A DNA stretch of 64,000 nt from CAYRJA01 sp964424455. GTDB taxonomy: Bacteria; Bacteroidota; Bacteroidia; Chitinophagales; UBA10324. The DNA lies in assembly GCA_964424455.1 (NCBI GenBank), contig CAYRJA010000001.1, forward strand, positions 15,912-79,911. The letters run 5' to 3'. A program made the translations under genes and the position numbers. The notes under the pieces are model-generated. The model was not told the DNA's origin. It did not search any database and saw nothing but the letters and a program-made list of their open reading frames with translations. This document shows positions 35,618-43,017 of this stretch, piece after piece (the stretch's first letter is position 1; the number at the start of each line of letters is the position of its first letter).

Positions 35618-37405
35618 TTACAGAAATACAGGTTTATCTATATGATTAGCAATCCGGTAAACTGCATTTATCAAACCTACATGACTGTATGTCTGAGGAA
35701 AATTTCCCCATTGGCTGCCATCGGCGGGACAAATATCTTCACTAAGCAATCCAAGGTGATTAGTGTATTGTAACAGTTGCTCAAATGTTTCTACAGCTTC
35801 ATCAACTCTGCCCATAACCGTAAGCGCCTCCACATACCAAAATGAACAAATCAGAAAAGCAGATTCCGGTTTACCGAAATCATCTGCATGAATATAGCGG
35901 TGAAACAATCCGTTTTCCAATTTTAGTTTCTGCTCCATAGCTGTTAAATGGTTTTTAGCTTTCTCAGACTTCGGGTCAAGATAACCGAGTGTAATCAGTT
36001 GAAGTAAACTGGCATCTAAATCGGTTCCGCCTGCAGACGCAGCATAAACCATCAAATTCGGATTGTAACACTTCTCTAACATAGCTGCTGCACGATATTT
36101 TAACTTCAGTGCGATCTCCTTTAAGCCATTCTCGTGTTGAGTTTGCTCAAATATTTTTATCGCTGCAGAGCAACCTGCCCAATGAAACAGAAAAGTATAA
36201 CCGTGCAACCGCATGGAGTTACGGAACTCCCATAAACCGGCATCATCTTCTTCCATTGTTTGTTCAATCATATTCAGCAGGTTGCGGATAGATTTTATTG
36301 ACTCACCACGTTCGCGATCAATAAAACGTTTGTCAGTGTATAATGGCAGCAAAGAAACCAGCACTTGACCGTAAACATCATTTTGCCTTTGTGAAAACGC
36401 TGCGTTACCAATGCGTACCGGCTGATTGCCGAGGTAACCTTTCAGAGGAAGTTCCTTCTCGCTTAATTTAGCTATCCCGTCAATAGAATAGAGTGGTTGA
36501 AGACGCTTACGATGATGAAAGGTAAGATTGGCAATAAAGTGAAAGTAGTTTTCTAATTCCTCAAAATGACCGATGCGGTTAAAAGCTGAAAGTGTATAAA
36601 AACTATCACGCAGCCAGCAGTAACGGTAATCCCAATTGCGACCTCTGTCCGGTGATTCCGGCAACGAAGTAGTAGAAGAAGCGATAATGGCGCCCGTCTG
36701 TTCAAATTGGTGAATCTTTAGCACCAAAGCTGAACGAATCAGTTGCTCCTGATACAACGAAGTAAAGTATGAACTCTTTACCCACAGTTGCCAATAGTTA
36801 ATGGTCTTATGGAGAAAGTCTTCGCAGGTGTACACCATATCTGCTTCTAATGGGATCCCATAAGTGAGGACAAGAAATTTATTCTCATTCAGCAGAAATG
36901 ACTCCTCTCTTTTGAGAAAGGAGAGTGAGATATTAGTGGTCAGCCGCAGTTGATCGGGATAGCCCTCGTATTGAAGATGATTACTGCCAATATGAGATGT
37001 AGCAAAAGAACTTCCATAGTTTAGGGTAGGAGTACATTTCACTTTTACCAACGGTGAACCGGAGATTAATTCAATCTTACGGATAAGCATCAACGGTTTA
37101 TAATACCGTTCATATTGTTTGAAGCGGGGTGCAAAATCAATGACACGGAAACTGCCTTCTGCAGAATGAAATTCGGTACAAAGCACATTCGTGTTCTCAA
37201 TATAATACTGCTTGTTGCTGTAGTTGTTATCTGATGGTTGAATAGAGAAATCACCGCCCTTCTCTTTGTCCAGCATACTGCCGAAAACAAAGCTGCTATC
37301 ATACTGCGGCAAACAGAGCCAAGAAACATTTGCCTTTGTATCAACATGAGCGATAAAAGCACAATTGCCGACAATCCCTGAATTGTATTTATGCGGATTG
37401 GTCAT
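35618..37405 (-). CDS. Glycoside hydrolase family 15 protein (glucoamylase/trehalase-like)
   Basis: A 595-residue (alpha/alpha)6-barrel enzyme of family GH15. The N-terminal beta-domain starts with the typical IVGNCAFIAHVDTKANVSWLC-type segment, split here as IVGNCAFIAHV and SWLCLPQYDSS. The catalytic barrel has PDRGRNWDYRYCWLRDS (~248-264) and a C-terminal ESAFLICSFWYVEAL segment. Bacterial GH15 members act on short alpha-glucans or trehalose. Next to otsAB, either a trehalase or a role in balancing trehalose and glycogen is plausible. No signal peptide is seen, so it is probably cytoplasmic. Confidence 0.88.
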   Translation of the reverse strand: MTNPHKYNSGIVGNCAFIAHVDTKANVSWLCLPQYDSSFVFGSMLDKEKGGDFSIQPSDNNYSNKQYYIENTNVLCTEFHSAEGSFRVIDFAPRFKQYERYYKPLMLIRKIELISGSPLVKVKCTPTLNYGSSFATSHIGSNHLQYEGYPDQLRLTTNISLSFLKREESFLLNENKFLVLTYGIPLEADMVYTCEDFLHKTINYWQLWVKSSYFTSLYQEQLIRSALVLKIHQFEQTGAIIASSTTSLPESPDRGRNWDYRYCWLRDSFYTLSAFNRIGHFEELENYFHFIANLTFHHRKRLQPLYSIDGIAKLSEKELPLKGYLGNQPVRIGNAAFSQRQNDVYGQVLVSLLPLYTDKRFIDRERGESIKSIRNLLNMIEQTMEEDDAGLWEFRNSMRLHGYTFLFHWAGCSAAIKIFEQTQHENGLKEIALKLKYRAAAMLEKCYNPNLMVYAASAGGTDLDASLLQLITLGYLDPKSEKAKNHLTAMEQKLKLENGLFHRYIHADDFGKPESAFLICSFWYVEALTVMGRVDEAVETFEQLLQYTNHLGLLSEDICPADGSQWGNFPQTYSHVGLINAVYRIANHIDKPVFL

Positions 37406-37606
37406 TGGATAGAATAAGAAAACTATAAAAACATTATACCGATTGTAAGGTCGGAAAAATCCGGAATAAATAAAAAGGATGTTCAGAGAATAATAGTTCT
37501 TTATAAAATTATTACTGAATCAATCAATAGAATCCTTCCGTTTTTCTCTGATAAAGTAAGGTAGAAAATATTAATACCGCCCATATCGTCAGAGGAAGTT
37601 ATAATA

Positions 37607-37640
37607 AAAAATCCCCATGAAAAATTCACCGGGGATTTTT
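37607..37640 (-). terminator. Terminator downstream of tRNA-Gln
   Basis: Arms AAAAATCCCC (37607-37616) and GGGGATTTTT (37631-37640) form a perfect stem with A/T tracts on both sides, 1 bp beyond the tRNA 3' end on the minus strand. It could act in both directions. Confidence 0.8.
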
Positions 37641-37641
37641 G

Positions 37642-37714
37642 TTGACCGACCTGGGGTCGAACCAGGACTCTTCTGAACCAAAATCAGACGTGTTGCCAGT
37701 TACACCATCGGTCA
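37642..37714 (-). tRNA. tRNA-Gln (TTG)
   Basis: Read on the minus strand, the 73 nt fold as a cloverleaf. The acceptor stem is TGACCGA with TCGGTCA and discriminator A. The anticodon stem is TCTGA/TCAGA with loop TTTTGGT, giving anticodon TTG. The T arm is CTGGTTCGACCCCAG. CCA is not encoded. A TACATTTG promoter element precedes it and a terminator follows. Confidence 0.95.
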
Positions 37715-37727
37715 ATTTGATGGTGCG

Positions 37728-37735
37728 CAAATGTA
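37728..37735 (-). promoter_or_regulatory. Promoter -7 element of tRNA-Gln (TACATTTG on minus strand)
   Basis: An exact TAnnTTTG match on the minus strand, 13 bp before the tRNA 5' end, a normal distance for a stable RNA promoter. Confidence 0.6.
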
Positions 37736-37830
37736 AAACAAAGAGTTTGTAGTTGCTCCGGCATCTGTAAGTTTTTTACAGAGGTAACTTCTTATTTCAT
37801 CTCACTTTGCGAACTTTACCCGCTATTATT

Positions 37831-38736
37831 ATGATGTTGCTGATCTACCTTTTAATTTTTTCCTTTGCTCAGACAGAAGCCGCAGTACTTCAGCAAAACA
37901 ATACTGTAATATCAACTGCTGTTACTAATTTACCTAATCATCCGGACAGAATATATATTACCGATTCAGTTTATGGCTTGAGGAAAAAGATGAAATCACA
38001 GACATGGGAATTAATTTCACCTGAACAGGTAATCAACCAAAAGTTCAACACAACAACTCAAACTGATTTTGAACCTATTCGGATCGAAGAACAGGAGCCA
38101 TGGCTGTTCTATTTATTTTTGGGAATACTTTTCTTTATTGCTTTTATCCGCATCAGCTACTCAAAAGAGTTTGCAGAGCTGTTTCTGATTTTCAAATCTA
38201 TTAGTATCAATCAGCAGTTGTTCCGCGATACGCTTACCGGATTAAAAATTGCCTCTGTCTGGCTCAATGTCAATCTTGTTCTTGTTGCCGGCATTTATCT
38301 TTTATTACTGAGCAGGTATTTTCATTTGTATGACGGCGGTATAAAATTTCTATTGTTTCTTGTTGTTACAGTTACTGTATTACTAAGTATTCGTTACAGT
38401 CTTTTGAAAATTGCAGCTTCACTTTTTCCATTTAAAAAAGAAATTAATTTTTACCATTTCAATGAGTTGCAGATTAACCGGCTTACAGGATTATTGATTT
38501 TACCATTGGCAATAGTTATAGCATTTTCTCCGGCACCAGTTTCTTCTTACGCCTTATATCTCAGCATAGTGTTGCTGGCAGTAATGCTGCTGTTCCGTTA
38601 TCTGCGAGGATTTGTTATCGGAAGCGAGTACTTCATAAGGTATAAGTTTCACTTTCTTATTTATATTTGCACCCTCGAAATTGCACCCGTAGTTATTTTG
38701 GTGAAGCTGTTGAAGAAATGGGTTGCAAGCTTGTAA
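37831..38736 (+). CDS. DUF4271 membrane protein
   Basis: A 301-residue membrane protein. It starts with a signal-like segment (MMLLIYLLIFSFAQTEAA). A periplasmic stretch (~15-90) is followed by about seven helices (LFYLFLGILFFIAFIRI, VWLNVNLVLVAGIYLLLL, FLLFLVVTVTVLLSI, LLILPLAIVIAF, LYLSIVLLAVMLLFRYL and a last helix near VKLLKKW). This is the Bacteroidota DUF4271 family, function unknown, normally found just before hemD as here. A TTG at 37807 gives eight more residues, but the ATG at 37831 makes a better signal segment. Confidence 0.8.
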   Translation: MMLLIYLLIFSFAQTEAAVLQQNNTVISTAVTNLPNHPDRIYITDSVYGLRKKMKSQTWELISPEQVINQKFNTTTQTDFEPIRIEEQEPWLFYLFLGILFFIAFIRISYSKEFAELFLIFKSISINQQLFRDTLTGLKIASVWLNVNLVLVAGIYLLLLSRYFHLYDGGIKFLLFLVVTVTVLLSIRYSLLKIAASLFPFKKEINFYHFNELQINRLTGLLILPLAIVIAFSPAPVSSYALYLSIVLLAVMLLFRYLRGFVIGSEYFIRYKFHFLIYICTLEIAPVVILVKLLKKWVASL

Positions 38737-38764
38737 GTTTTTTTAGACAAGAAAATTTTAGTGA

Positions 38765-39673
38765 ATGGCATTGAAATCTACAGGAAAAATATCACGAAAA
38801 ACAATCGGCAAAAAATCAAAAACAGCAGCGAAAGCCACTAAAAAGCCAGTACAAACAAAATCAAAAACAGTTAAAAAGAGCAGTAATGCTGTAGCGCCGA
38901 AAAAGGATGTCGCCAAACCTGAAATCAAAAAAGTAAAGACTATCCTGCTCACTCAGGCGAAACCGGAGAATGACAAAAATCCATATACCGAATTAGCAAA
39001 AAAGTACAAACTCGAAATCACTTTCAAACCATTCATTAACCTCGAAGGAATAGCGCTGCGTGATTTCAGAAGATATAAAGTAAACCCGCTTGACTTTCAG
39101 GCAATAATTTTTACCAGCCGTAATACGATAGACCAATTTTTCAGACTCTGTGAAGAACTACGAATCCGCATGCCAGATGATGCAAGATTTTATTGCATGA
39201 CGGAAGCCATAGCGCTCTACCTTCAGAAATATATTTTATACAGAAAGCGTAAAGTTTTTTATGGTGACGGAACGATGAAAGAGTTGTTTCGTGAAATAAC
39301 CCATCATCGAAATAATGAAAAATATTTACTGCCATGCGCTGATATTCATAAATCGGATATTGCAGATTTCTTAAAGTCGCAGAAATATGAATATGCAGAA
39401 GTAGTAATTCTGAATACGGTTCCTGCGCAGTTGAAAAAAGCAGATTTAGATTTTGATATGATTGTGTTTTTTACGCCGGCAGGAGTTTCTTCACTCCATA
39501 AAAACTTTCCAAAATTTAAGCAGCGCGATATAGTTATCGGAGCTTTTGGAGAACAAACAATAAATGCGGTGCAGAAAGCAGGATTGCGCCTTGATGTGAG
39601 TGCACCCGCACCCGGAACTCCCTCTATGTCTATGGCGATAGATAAATTCCTTTCAGAGAGAAAGAAAAAATAA
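38765..39673 (+). CDS. hemD: Uroporphyrinogen-III synthase with basic N-terminal tail
   Basis: A 302-residue protein. Residues ~58-300 match HemD, which closes hydroxymethylbilane into uroporphyrinogen III for haem synthesis: ILLTQAKPENDKNPY, AIIFTSRNTIDQFF (~115), FYCMTEAIALYL, YLLPCADIHKSDIADFL and MIVFFTPAGVSSL (~232). Residues 1-57 are an unusual Lys/Ala/Thr-rich tail (SKTAAKATKKPVQTKSKTV) like a histone H1 tail. The conserved start of the enzyme lies well inside the frame, so a downstream start cannot be excluded, but no ATG lies between. It follows DUF4271 by 28 bp. Confidence 0.85.
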   Translation: MALKSTGKISRKTIGKKSKTAAKATKKPVQTKSKTVKKSSNAVAPKKDVAKPEIKKVKTILLTQAKPENDKNPYTELAKKYKLEITFKPFINLEGIALRDFRRYKVNPLDFQAIIFTSRNTIDQFFRLCEELRIRMPDDARFYCMTEAIALYLQKYILYRKRKVFYGDGTMKELFREITHHRNNEKYLLPCADIHKSDIADFLKSQKYEYAEVVILNTVPAQLKKADLDFDMIVFFTPAGVSSLHKNFPKFKQRDIVIGAFGEQTINAVQKAGLRLDVSAPAPGTPSMSMAIDKFLSERKKK

Positions 39674-39992
39674 CCTTATTAAATTTTCAAACCTTAATAG
39701 AAATTCATACCGACAGTTTGTAATCTTATTCTTAGTTTGATAGTGCATGATACAAGAAAAGCAACAATCTATTTTTATAAGGTCATAAGGTTTTACCAAG
39801 TAGATTTTTTTTGCTATTAAGATTCGTTTTCTATGATAGGGTTCTGTCCCCGGCAGATCTTCCGAAGGAGAGCCGCCGATGTTTTTACTATAACGTTCAT
39901 CTTACTGTAACACTTTCCAAACTATACTTTTTTACCTAAATTAATCCTTGATTGGCGGAGAGTGCCGAAAAGAAAATCCTCATGGGACAGAA
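39674..39992. other. Gene-free spacer with dispersed repeat copy
   Basis: These 319 bp between hemD and the minus-strand island contain no credible ORF. They hold one copy of a 35-bp dispersed repeat (39850-39884) and a CTGTAACAC word at 39905. The composition changes to the AT-rich island at about 39950. Confidence 0.5.
39850..39884 (+). repeat. Dispersed 35-bp repeat, copy 1
   Basis: Matches the inverted copy at 59371-59405 at 30 of 35 positions by eye; the best-conserved part is TCTTCCGAAGGAG, and both end in CCGATGTTT. Confidence 0.7.
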
Positions 39993-40427
39993 TTATTGTT
40001 GTTTAGGAACATTAAACATCCATCGAATTCCAAACCTGTCGAGACATACGCCCCAATATCCCCAAAACTCATCGTGTGGAGCAATACAATCTGTTCCGTC
40101 TTGCGAAAGTTCATTATATATTCTGTCGGCTTCTGCTTTTGTGTCAAGTTCTAAACTAATGGTTGTGTTGTTGCCAATAGTTAGCTTGTGTCCCATGCTT
40201 TCGAGCATATCTGTCCCCATTATGTTTGTGCCACCAATTATTGGTAATGATACATGCATTACCATTTTTTTCTCCTTGTCCGAAAGTTGAGGCATTCCCT
40301 CTTGTTGTGGTATATCTCCCATTCGCATAATTGGCACTGCCCATTCCGTTTTGAAAACTGATTTGTAAAGATTGAACGCTTCTTCTGTGTTACCTTGAAA
40401 ATTCAAGTAGATGTTTGTTTTTGCCAT
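39993..40427 (-). CDS. VOC family protein (PhnB-like)
   Basis: A 144-residue vicinal-oxygen-chelate (glyoxalase-fold) protein of the PhnB/3-demethylubiquinone methyltransferase-like group. Motifs are IYLNFQGNTEEAFNLYKSVF at the start, GGTNIMGTD (~66), and a WGYWGVCLDRFGIRWMFN end. Such proteins are metal-dependent or metal-free small-molecule binding proteins; the substrate is unknown. It lies last in a minus-strand run of small accessory genes and shows none of the enriched TGTTACA words, unlike most flanking genes. Confidence 0.85.
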   Translation of the reverse strand: MAKTNIYLNFQGNTEEAFNLYKSVFKTEWAVPIMRMGDIPQQEGMPQLSDKEKKMVMHVSLPIIGGTNIMGTDMLESMGHKLTIGNNTTISLELDTKAEADRIYNELSQDGTDCIAPHDEFWGYWGVCLDRFGIRWMFNVPKQQ

Positions 40428-40458
40428 GATGTTTATATGGTTATTTAAAATTTACTTT

Positions 40459-41079
40459 TTATTTCTTTATCAATTTATATCTTAAATGTGTTGTCAATGC
40501 TGACGGTATTACTTCTAAGATTTGAAGGTCATATTTGTCCTTGTCAATGCCGTCAAAAAGTCTAATTCCACTGCCTAAGAAAACAGGTGTTATATGAATA
40601 AAAAACTCTTCTACATGTCCTGCATTTAGAAATTGTTGAATAGTGTTAGCTCCGCCAAGTATTCTTATGTCCTTTCCTTTTGCTGATTGCTTTGCTTTAC
40701 CCAACGCACTTTCTATTCCATCATTTACGAAGTAAAAAGTAGTGGTTCCTTCTTGAATCCAAGGTTCTCGCTTTTCGTGGGTTAAAACATAAACATCAGT
40801 TTTATATAAGTTATTTGGCCAACTAACCTCACCTTCCTCAAACATACGCTTACCCATAATGAATGCACCTGCTCGCTCAATTGTTTCTCTAATATACTTC
40901 CCATCAGGTCCATCTTCTTTACCTCCCTCAAACCCTAAGTATTCCCAAAATGCTTTTTGATTAAACATCCACGAATGAATTTGTCCTGATACGCCACCCA
41001 TCGGATTTTTAGGACTTCTGTTTTCTCCTGCGAAAAATCCGTCAATTGATATTCCACTGTCAAAAAATATTTTGCTCAT
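40459..41079 (-). CDS. Dihydrofolate reductase (RibD C-terminal-like) family protein
   Basis: A 206-residue protein of the DHFR/RibD-C fold. Visible parts are FFDSGISIDGFFAGEN at the N-terminus, GAFIMGKRMFEEGEVSW (~73), VYVLTHEKREPW (~97), IRILGGANTIQQFLNAG-type loop (~145) and LFIHITPVFLGSG-type end. The family includes reductases of pteridine or riboflavin precursors, but many members are uncharacterised. It starts 3 bp after the SRPBCC gene stop, so the two are coupled. It is paralogous in fold to the gene at 42159. Confidence 0.82.
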   Translation of the reverse strand: MSKIFFDSGISIDGFFAGENRSPKNPMGGVSGQIHSWMFNQKAFWEYLGFEGGKEDGPDGKYIRETIERAGAFIMGKRMFEEGEVSWPNNLYKTDVYVLTHEKREPWIQEGTTTFYFVNDGIESALGKAKQSAKGKDIRILGGANTIQQFLNAGHVEEFFIHITPVFLGSGIRLFDGIDKDKYDLQILEVIPSALTTHLRYKLIKK

Positions 41080-41082
41080 CAG

Positions 41083-41493
41083 TTAGTTTGATTCAGTGTA
41101 ATTTTTAAAATTATTTAAAATCGCTTGCCAACCTTGTTGCTGCATTTCAACCGGATTTTGTGTTTCAGGGTCAAATGTTACAGTAACTGTGGTCTGCCCG
41201 TTTTGCTCTTTGAACACGACTGAGGCTTGTCGCCCACCAAATTTATAGGCAAAACTTTCGCCATCGTGAATTTCTGTATAAACTGCTTCAAAGTCAAAAC
41301 CAAAACTTCCGTCTTTGGCTTCCATTCTTGCTTTGTAAACACCTCCAACCTTCATGTCGTTGGTAGCTGTTGGGCAATGCCAACTCGGGTCGGCAAAATT
41401 CCAATTTACAATGTGTTTCGGGTTCGTGTAGTAGTCCCAAACTTTTTTTGCATCTGTATTTATGGTTGCAGTTACAATTATTTTGTTGTCCAT
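41083..41493 (-). CDS. SRPBCC (AHSA1-like) domain protein
   Basis: A 136-residue START/Bet v1-like protein of the AHSA1 group: IIVTATINTDAKKVWDYYTNPKHIVNWNF at the N-terminus (given here as two parts, IIVTATINTDAKKVW and DYYTNPKHIVNWNF), then VYKARMEAKDG and VTVTFDPETQNPVEMQQQGWQ. Family members bind hydrophobic ligands or stimulate Hsp90-type ATPases. It sits between the VOC gene at 41501 (7-bp gap) and the DHFR-like gene (3-bp gap). The broken gene at ~41984 has a near-copy of its first codons. Confidence 0.82.
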   Translation of the reverse strand: MDNKIIVTATINTDAKKVWDYYTNPKHIVNWNFADPSWHCPTATNDMKVGGVYKARMEAKDGSFGFDFEAVYTEIHDGESFAYKFGGRQASVVFKEQNGQTTVTVTFDPETQNPVEMQQQGWQAILNNFKNYTESN

Positions 41494-41500
41494 ATTAAAA

Positions 41501-41968
41501 TTATTTAAGTTCTGATAAAATTAGTTTCTTCATTTTAAATGTATTCATTAATGCCTTTTCTCTTACTGTTTGGTCTTGGTTGTTTATGAGTTCAAAATAT
41601 TCCACCGGAACTACCTGCCATGATAAACCATACTTGTCTTTGCACCAACCACAAACACCTTCTTCGCCACCATTAGTAGTTAATGCTTCCCAATAATAAT
41701 CTGTTTCGGCTTGGTCTTTTGTGTTGATTACAAAGGAAACGGCTTCATTAAATTTAAACAAAGGTCCGGCTGCAAGAATGGAGAATTCTACTCCTGCAAT
41801 TTCCATAACTGCTGTGTCAAATTCTTGTCCACCAAATTCAGGTGGGTTTTTGAATTTTTGGTAGTCTTTCAATTTACCATCTTTAAAAATTGAAAGGTAG
41901 TAATCTACTACTGCGTTTGCATCTTTTTCAACCCAAAGACAAGGTGTGATTTTTTGTTGAGATGTCAT
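41501..41968 (-). CDS. VOC family protein
   Basis: A 155-residue glyoxalase-fold protein: KITPCLWVEKDANAVVDYYLSIF at the start (longer than can be shown in one run, key part LWVEKDANAVVDYY), AGVEFSILAAGP (~53), VINTKDQAETDYYWEALTTNGG (key part AETDYYWEAL, ~80) and CGWCKDKYGLSWQVVP (~105). This is the PhnB-like subfamily with a C-terminal helix. The substrate is unknown. It is the second VOC gene in the island. Confidence 0.82.
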   Translation of the reverse strand: MTSQQKITPCLWVEKDANAVVDYYLSIFKDGKLKDYQKFKNPPEFGGQEFDTAVMEIAGVEFSILAAGPLFKFNEAVSFVINTKDQAETDYYWEALTTNGGEEGVCGWCKDKYGLSWQVVPVEYFELINNQDQTVREKALMNTFKMKKLILSELK

Positions 41969-41983
41969 ATAATTTATTTTACT

Positions 41984-42154
41984 GTTTATATTGTCTATTC
42001 GTTGGTTTATCTAAAAACTTTTCAATTATTGGAACGACAAGGTCGTTTCCCTTGAACTCAGTGATAATTGTTGTTATTTCTCCAATGTATTGTCCGTGTA
42101 TGCCAGGAATTATGGCTATTTATTGTTGCTGTCACCGTCGTTATTTTGTTGTTC
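41984..42154 (-). pseudogene. Broken small gene in the VOC/SRPBCC island
   Basis: On the minus strand an ATG at 42154 gives MNNKITTVTATINS, almost the same as the start of the SRPBCC protein at 41493. A frame change then leads to an open stretch (IPGIHGQYIGEITTIITEF, then KGNDLVVPIIEKFLDKP) that stops near 41984. It looks like a deleted or frameshifted gene, perhaps a second SRPBCC gene joined to another reading frame. The ORF cannot be read through as it stands. Confidence 0.5.
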
Positions 42155-42158
42155 ATAT

Positions 42159-42719
42159 TTAATTTGTTTTTTGGTTTATCGGCTCGTAATACAGAATAAC
42201 TGCACCGTTGGTAAAGTTTTTAGTCTTTTTGAGTTTGAAAATAGTCCTGCCATTTATATTTTCAAATAAGGACAATCCCTTTCCGGCAATAACAGGTTGG
42301 ATACAAAGTTGAAATTCGTCAATTAAATTCAAATTCATTAGTTGGATAATTAAACTACGGCTACCAACAAAAATGTCTTTACCCGATTGTTGTTTCAACT
42401 CTCTTACCAAATCTTCAAGGGGTTTTGTTGCAAGTTCTGCGCTTTCCCAATCTGTATTCTTGAGGATATGAGAAAAAACAATTTTTGGAATTTTGTCTAT
42501 TGCTCGGGCAAAGTCGTCCGCTGTTTTTTCTCCAGACGGATTTTTTAATAGTGTCTGCCAGTATTGCATTAGCTGATATGTAGTCCTGCCATAAAGAATT
42601 ACACCTGCATTGTCTAAAAGGTCAGTGTAATGTTGATGTAGTTCTTCGTCCGCTATTCCCACAGTATGGTCAAAGTTTCCGTCAACAGTCGTATTAAATG
42701 CTGCGATTACTTTTCTCAT
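42159..42719 (-). CDS. Dihydrofolate reductase family protein
   Basis: A 186-residue DHFR/RibD-C-fold protein: KVIAAFNTTVDGNFDHT at the N-terminus, AGVILYGRTTYQLMQYWQ (~37), IVFSHILKNTDWESAE (~75), KDIFVGSRSLIIQLMNLNLI-type loop (~115; key part VGSRSLI) and FQLCIQPVIAGKG (~135). It is the first gene of the minus-strand island and is followed by the broken gene. A reductase role is suggested by the fold only. Confidence 0.82.
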   Translation of the reverse strand: MRKVIAAFNTTVDGNFDHTVGIADEELHQHYTDLLDNAGVILYGRTTYQLMQYWQTLLKNPSGEKTADDFARAIDKIPKIVFSHILKNTDWESAELATKPLEDLVRELKQQSGKDIFVGSRSLIIQLMNLNLIDEFQLCIQPVIAGKGLSLFENINGRTIFKLKKTKNFTNGAVILYYEPINQKTN

Positions 42720-42989
42720 ATTTTCGTTTTGTCAGTCTGTTTATTGGGTCGCCCTACAATGACTACTAACTTGTAAATATACGTAACTACTCTAATCAAT
42801 AAAATACTTCAATACCCTATCAAAGCATTTGCATATTCTCAATTGCTGATACACATTATGTGTTATGGTTGTCTATCTTTTTATTCTGCTTTCGCATTTA
42901 CCATCTCATAAATGATTTTATATTTTACAATACCGTCAATTTATTATCCCCAAATTTTATTTCTTCAATTACTATTCATGTTTCTCTTC

Positions 42990-42997
42990 TACCTTCG
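42990..42997 (+). promoter_or_regulatory. Candidate promoter -7 element of purL (TACCTTCG)
   Basis: A one-mismatch TAnnTTTG element 20 bp before the purL ATG. Confidence 0.4.
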
Positions 42998-43017
42998 CCG
43001 TATAAATAATTTTTTCT

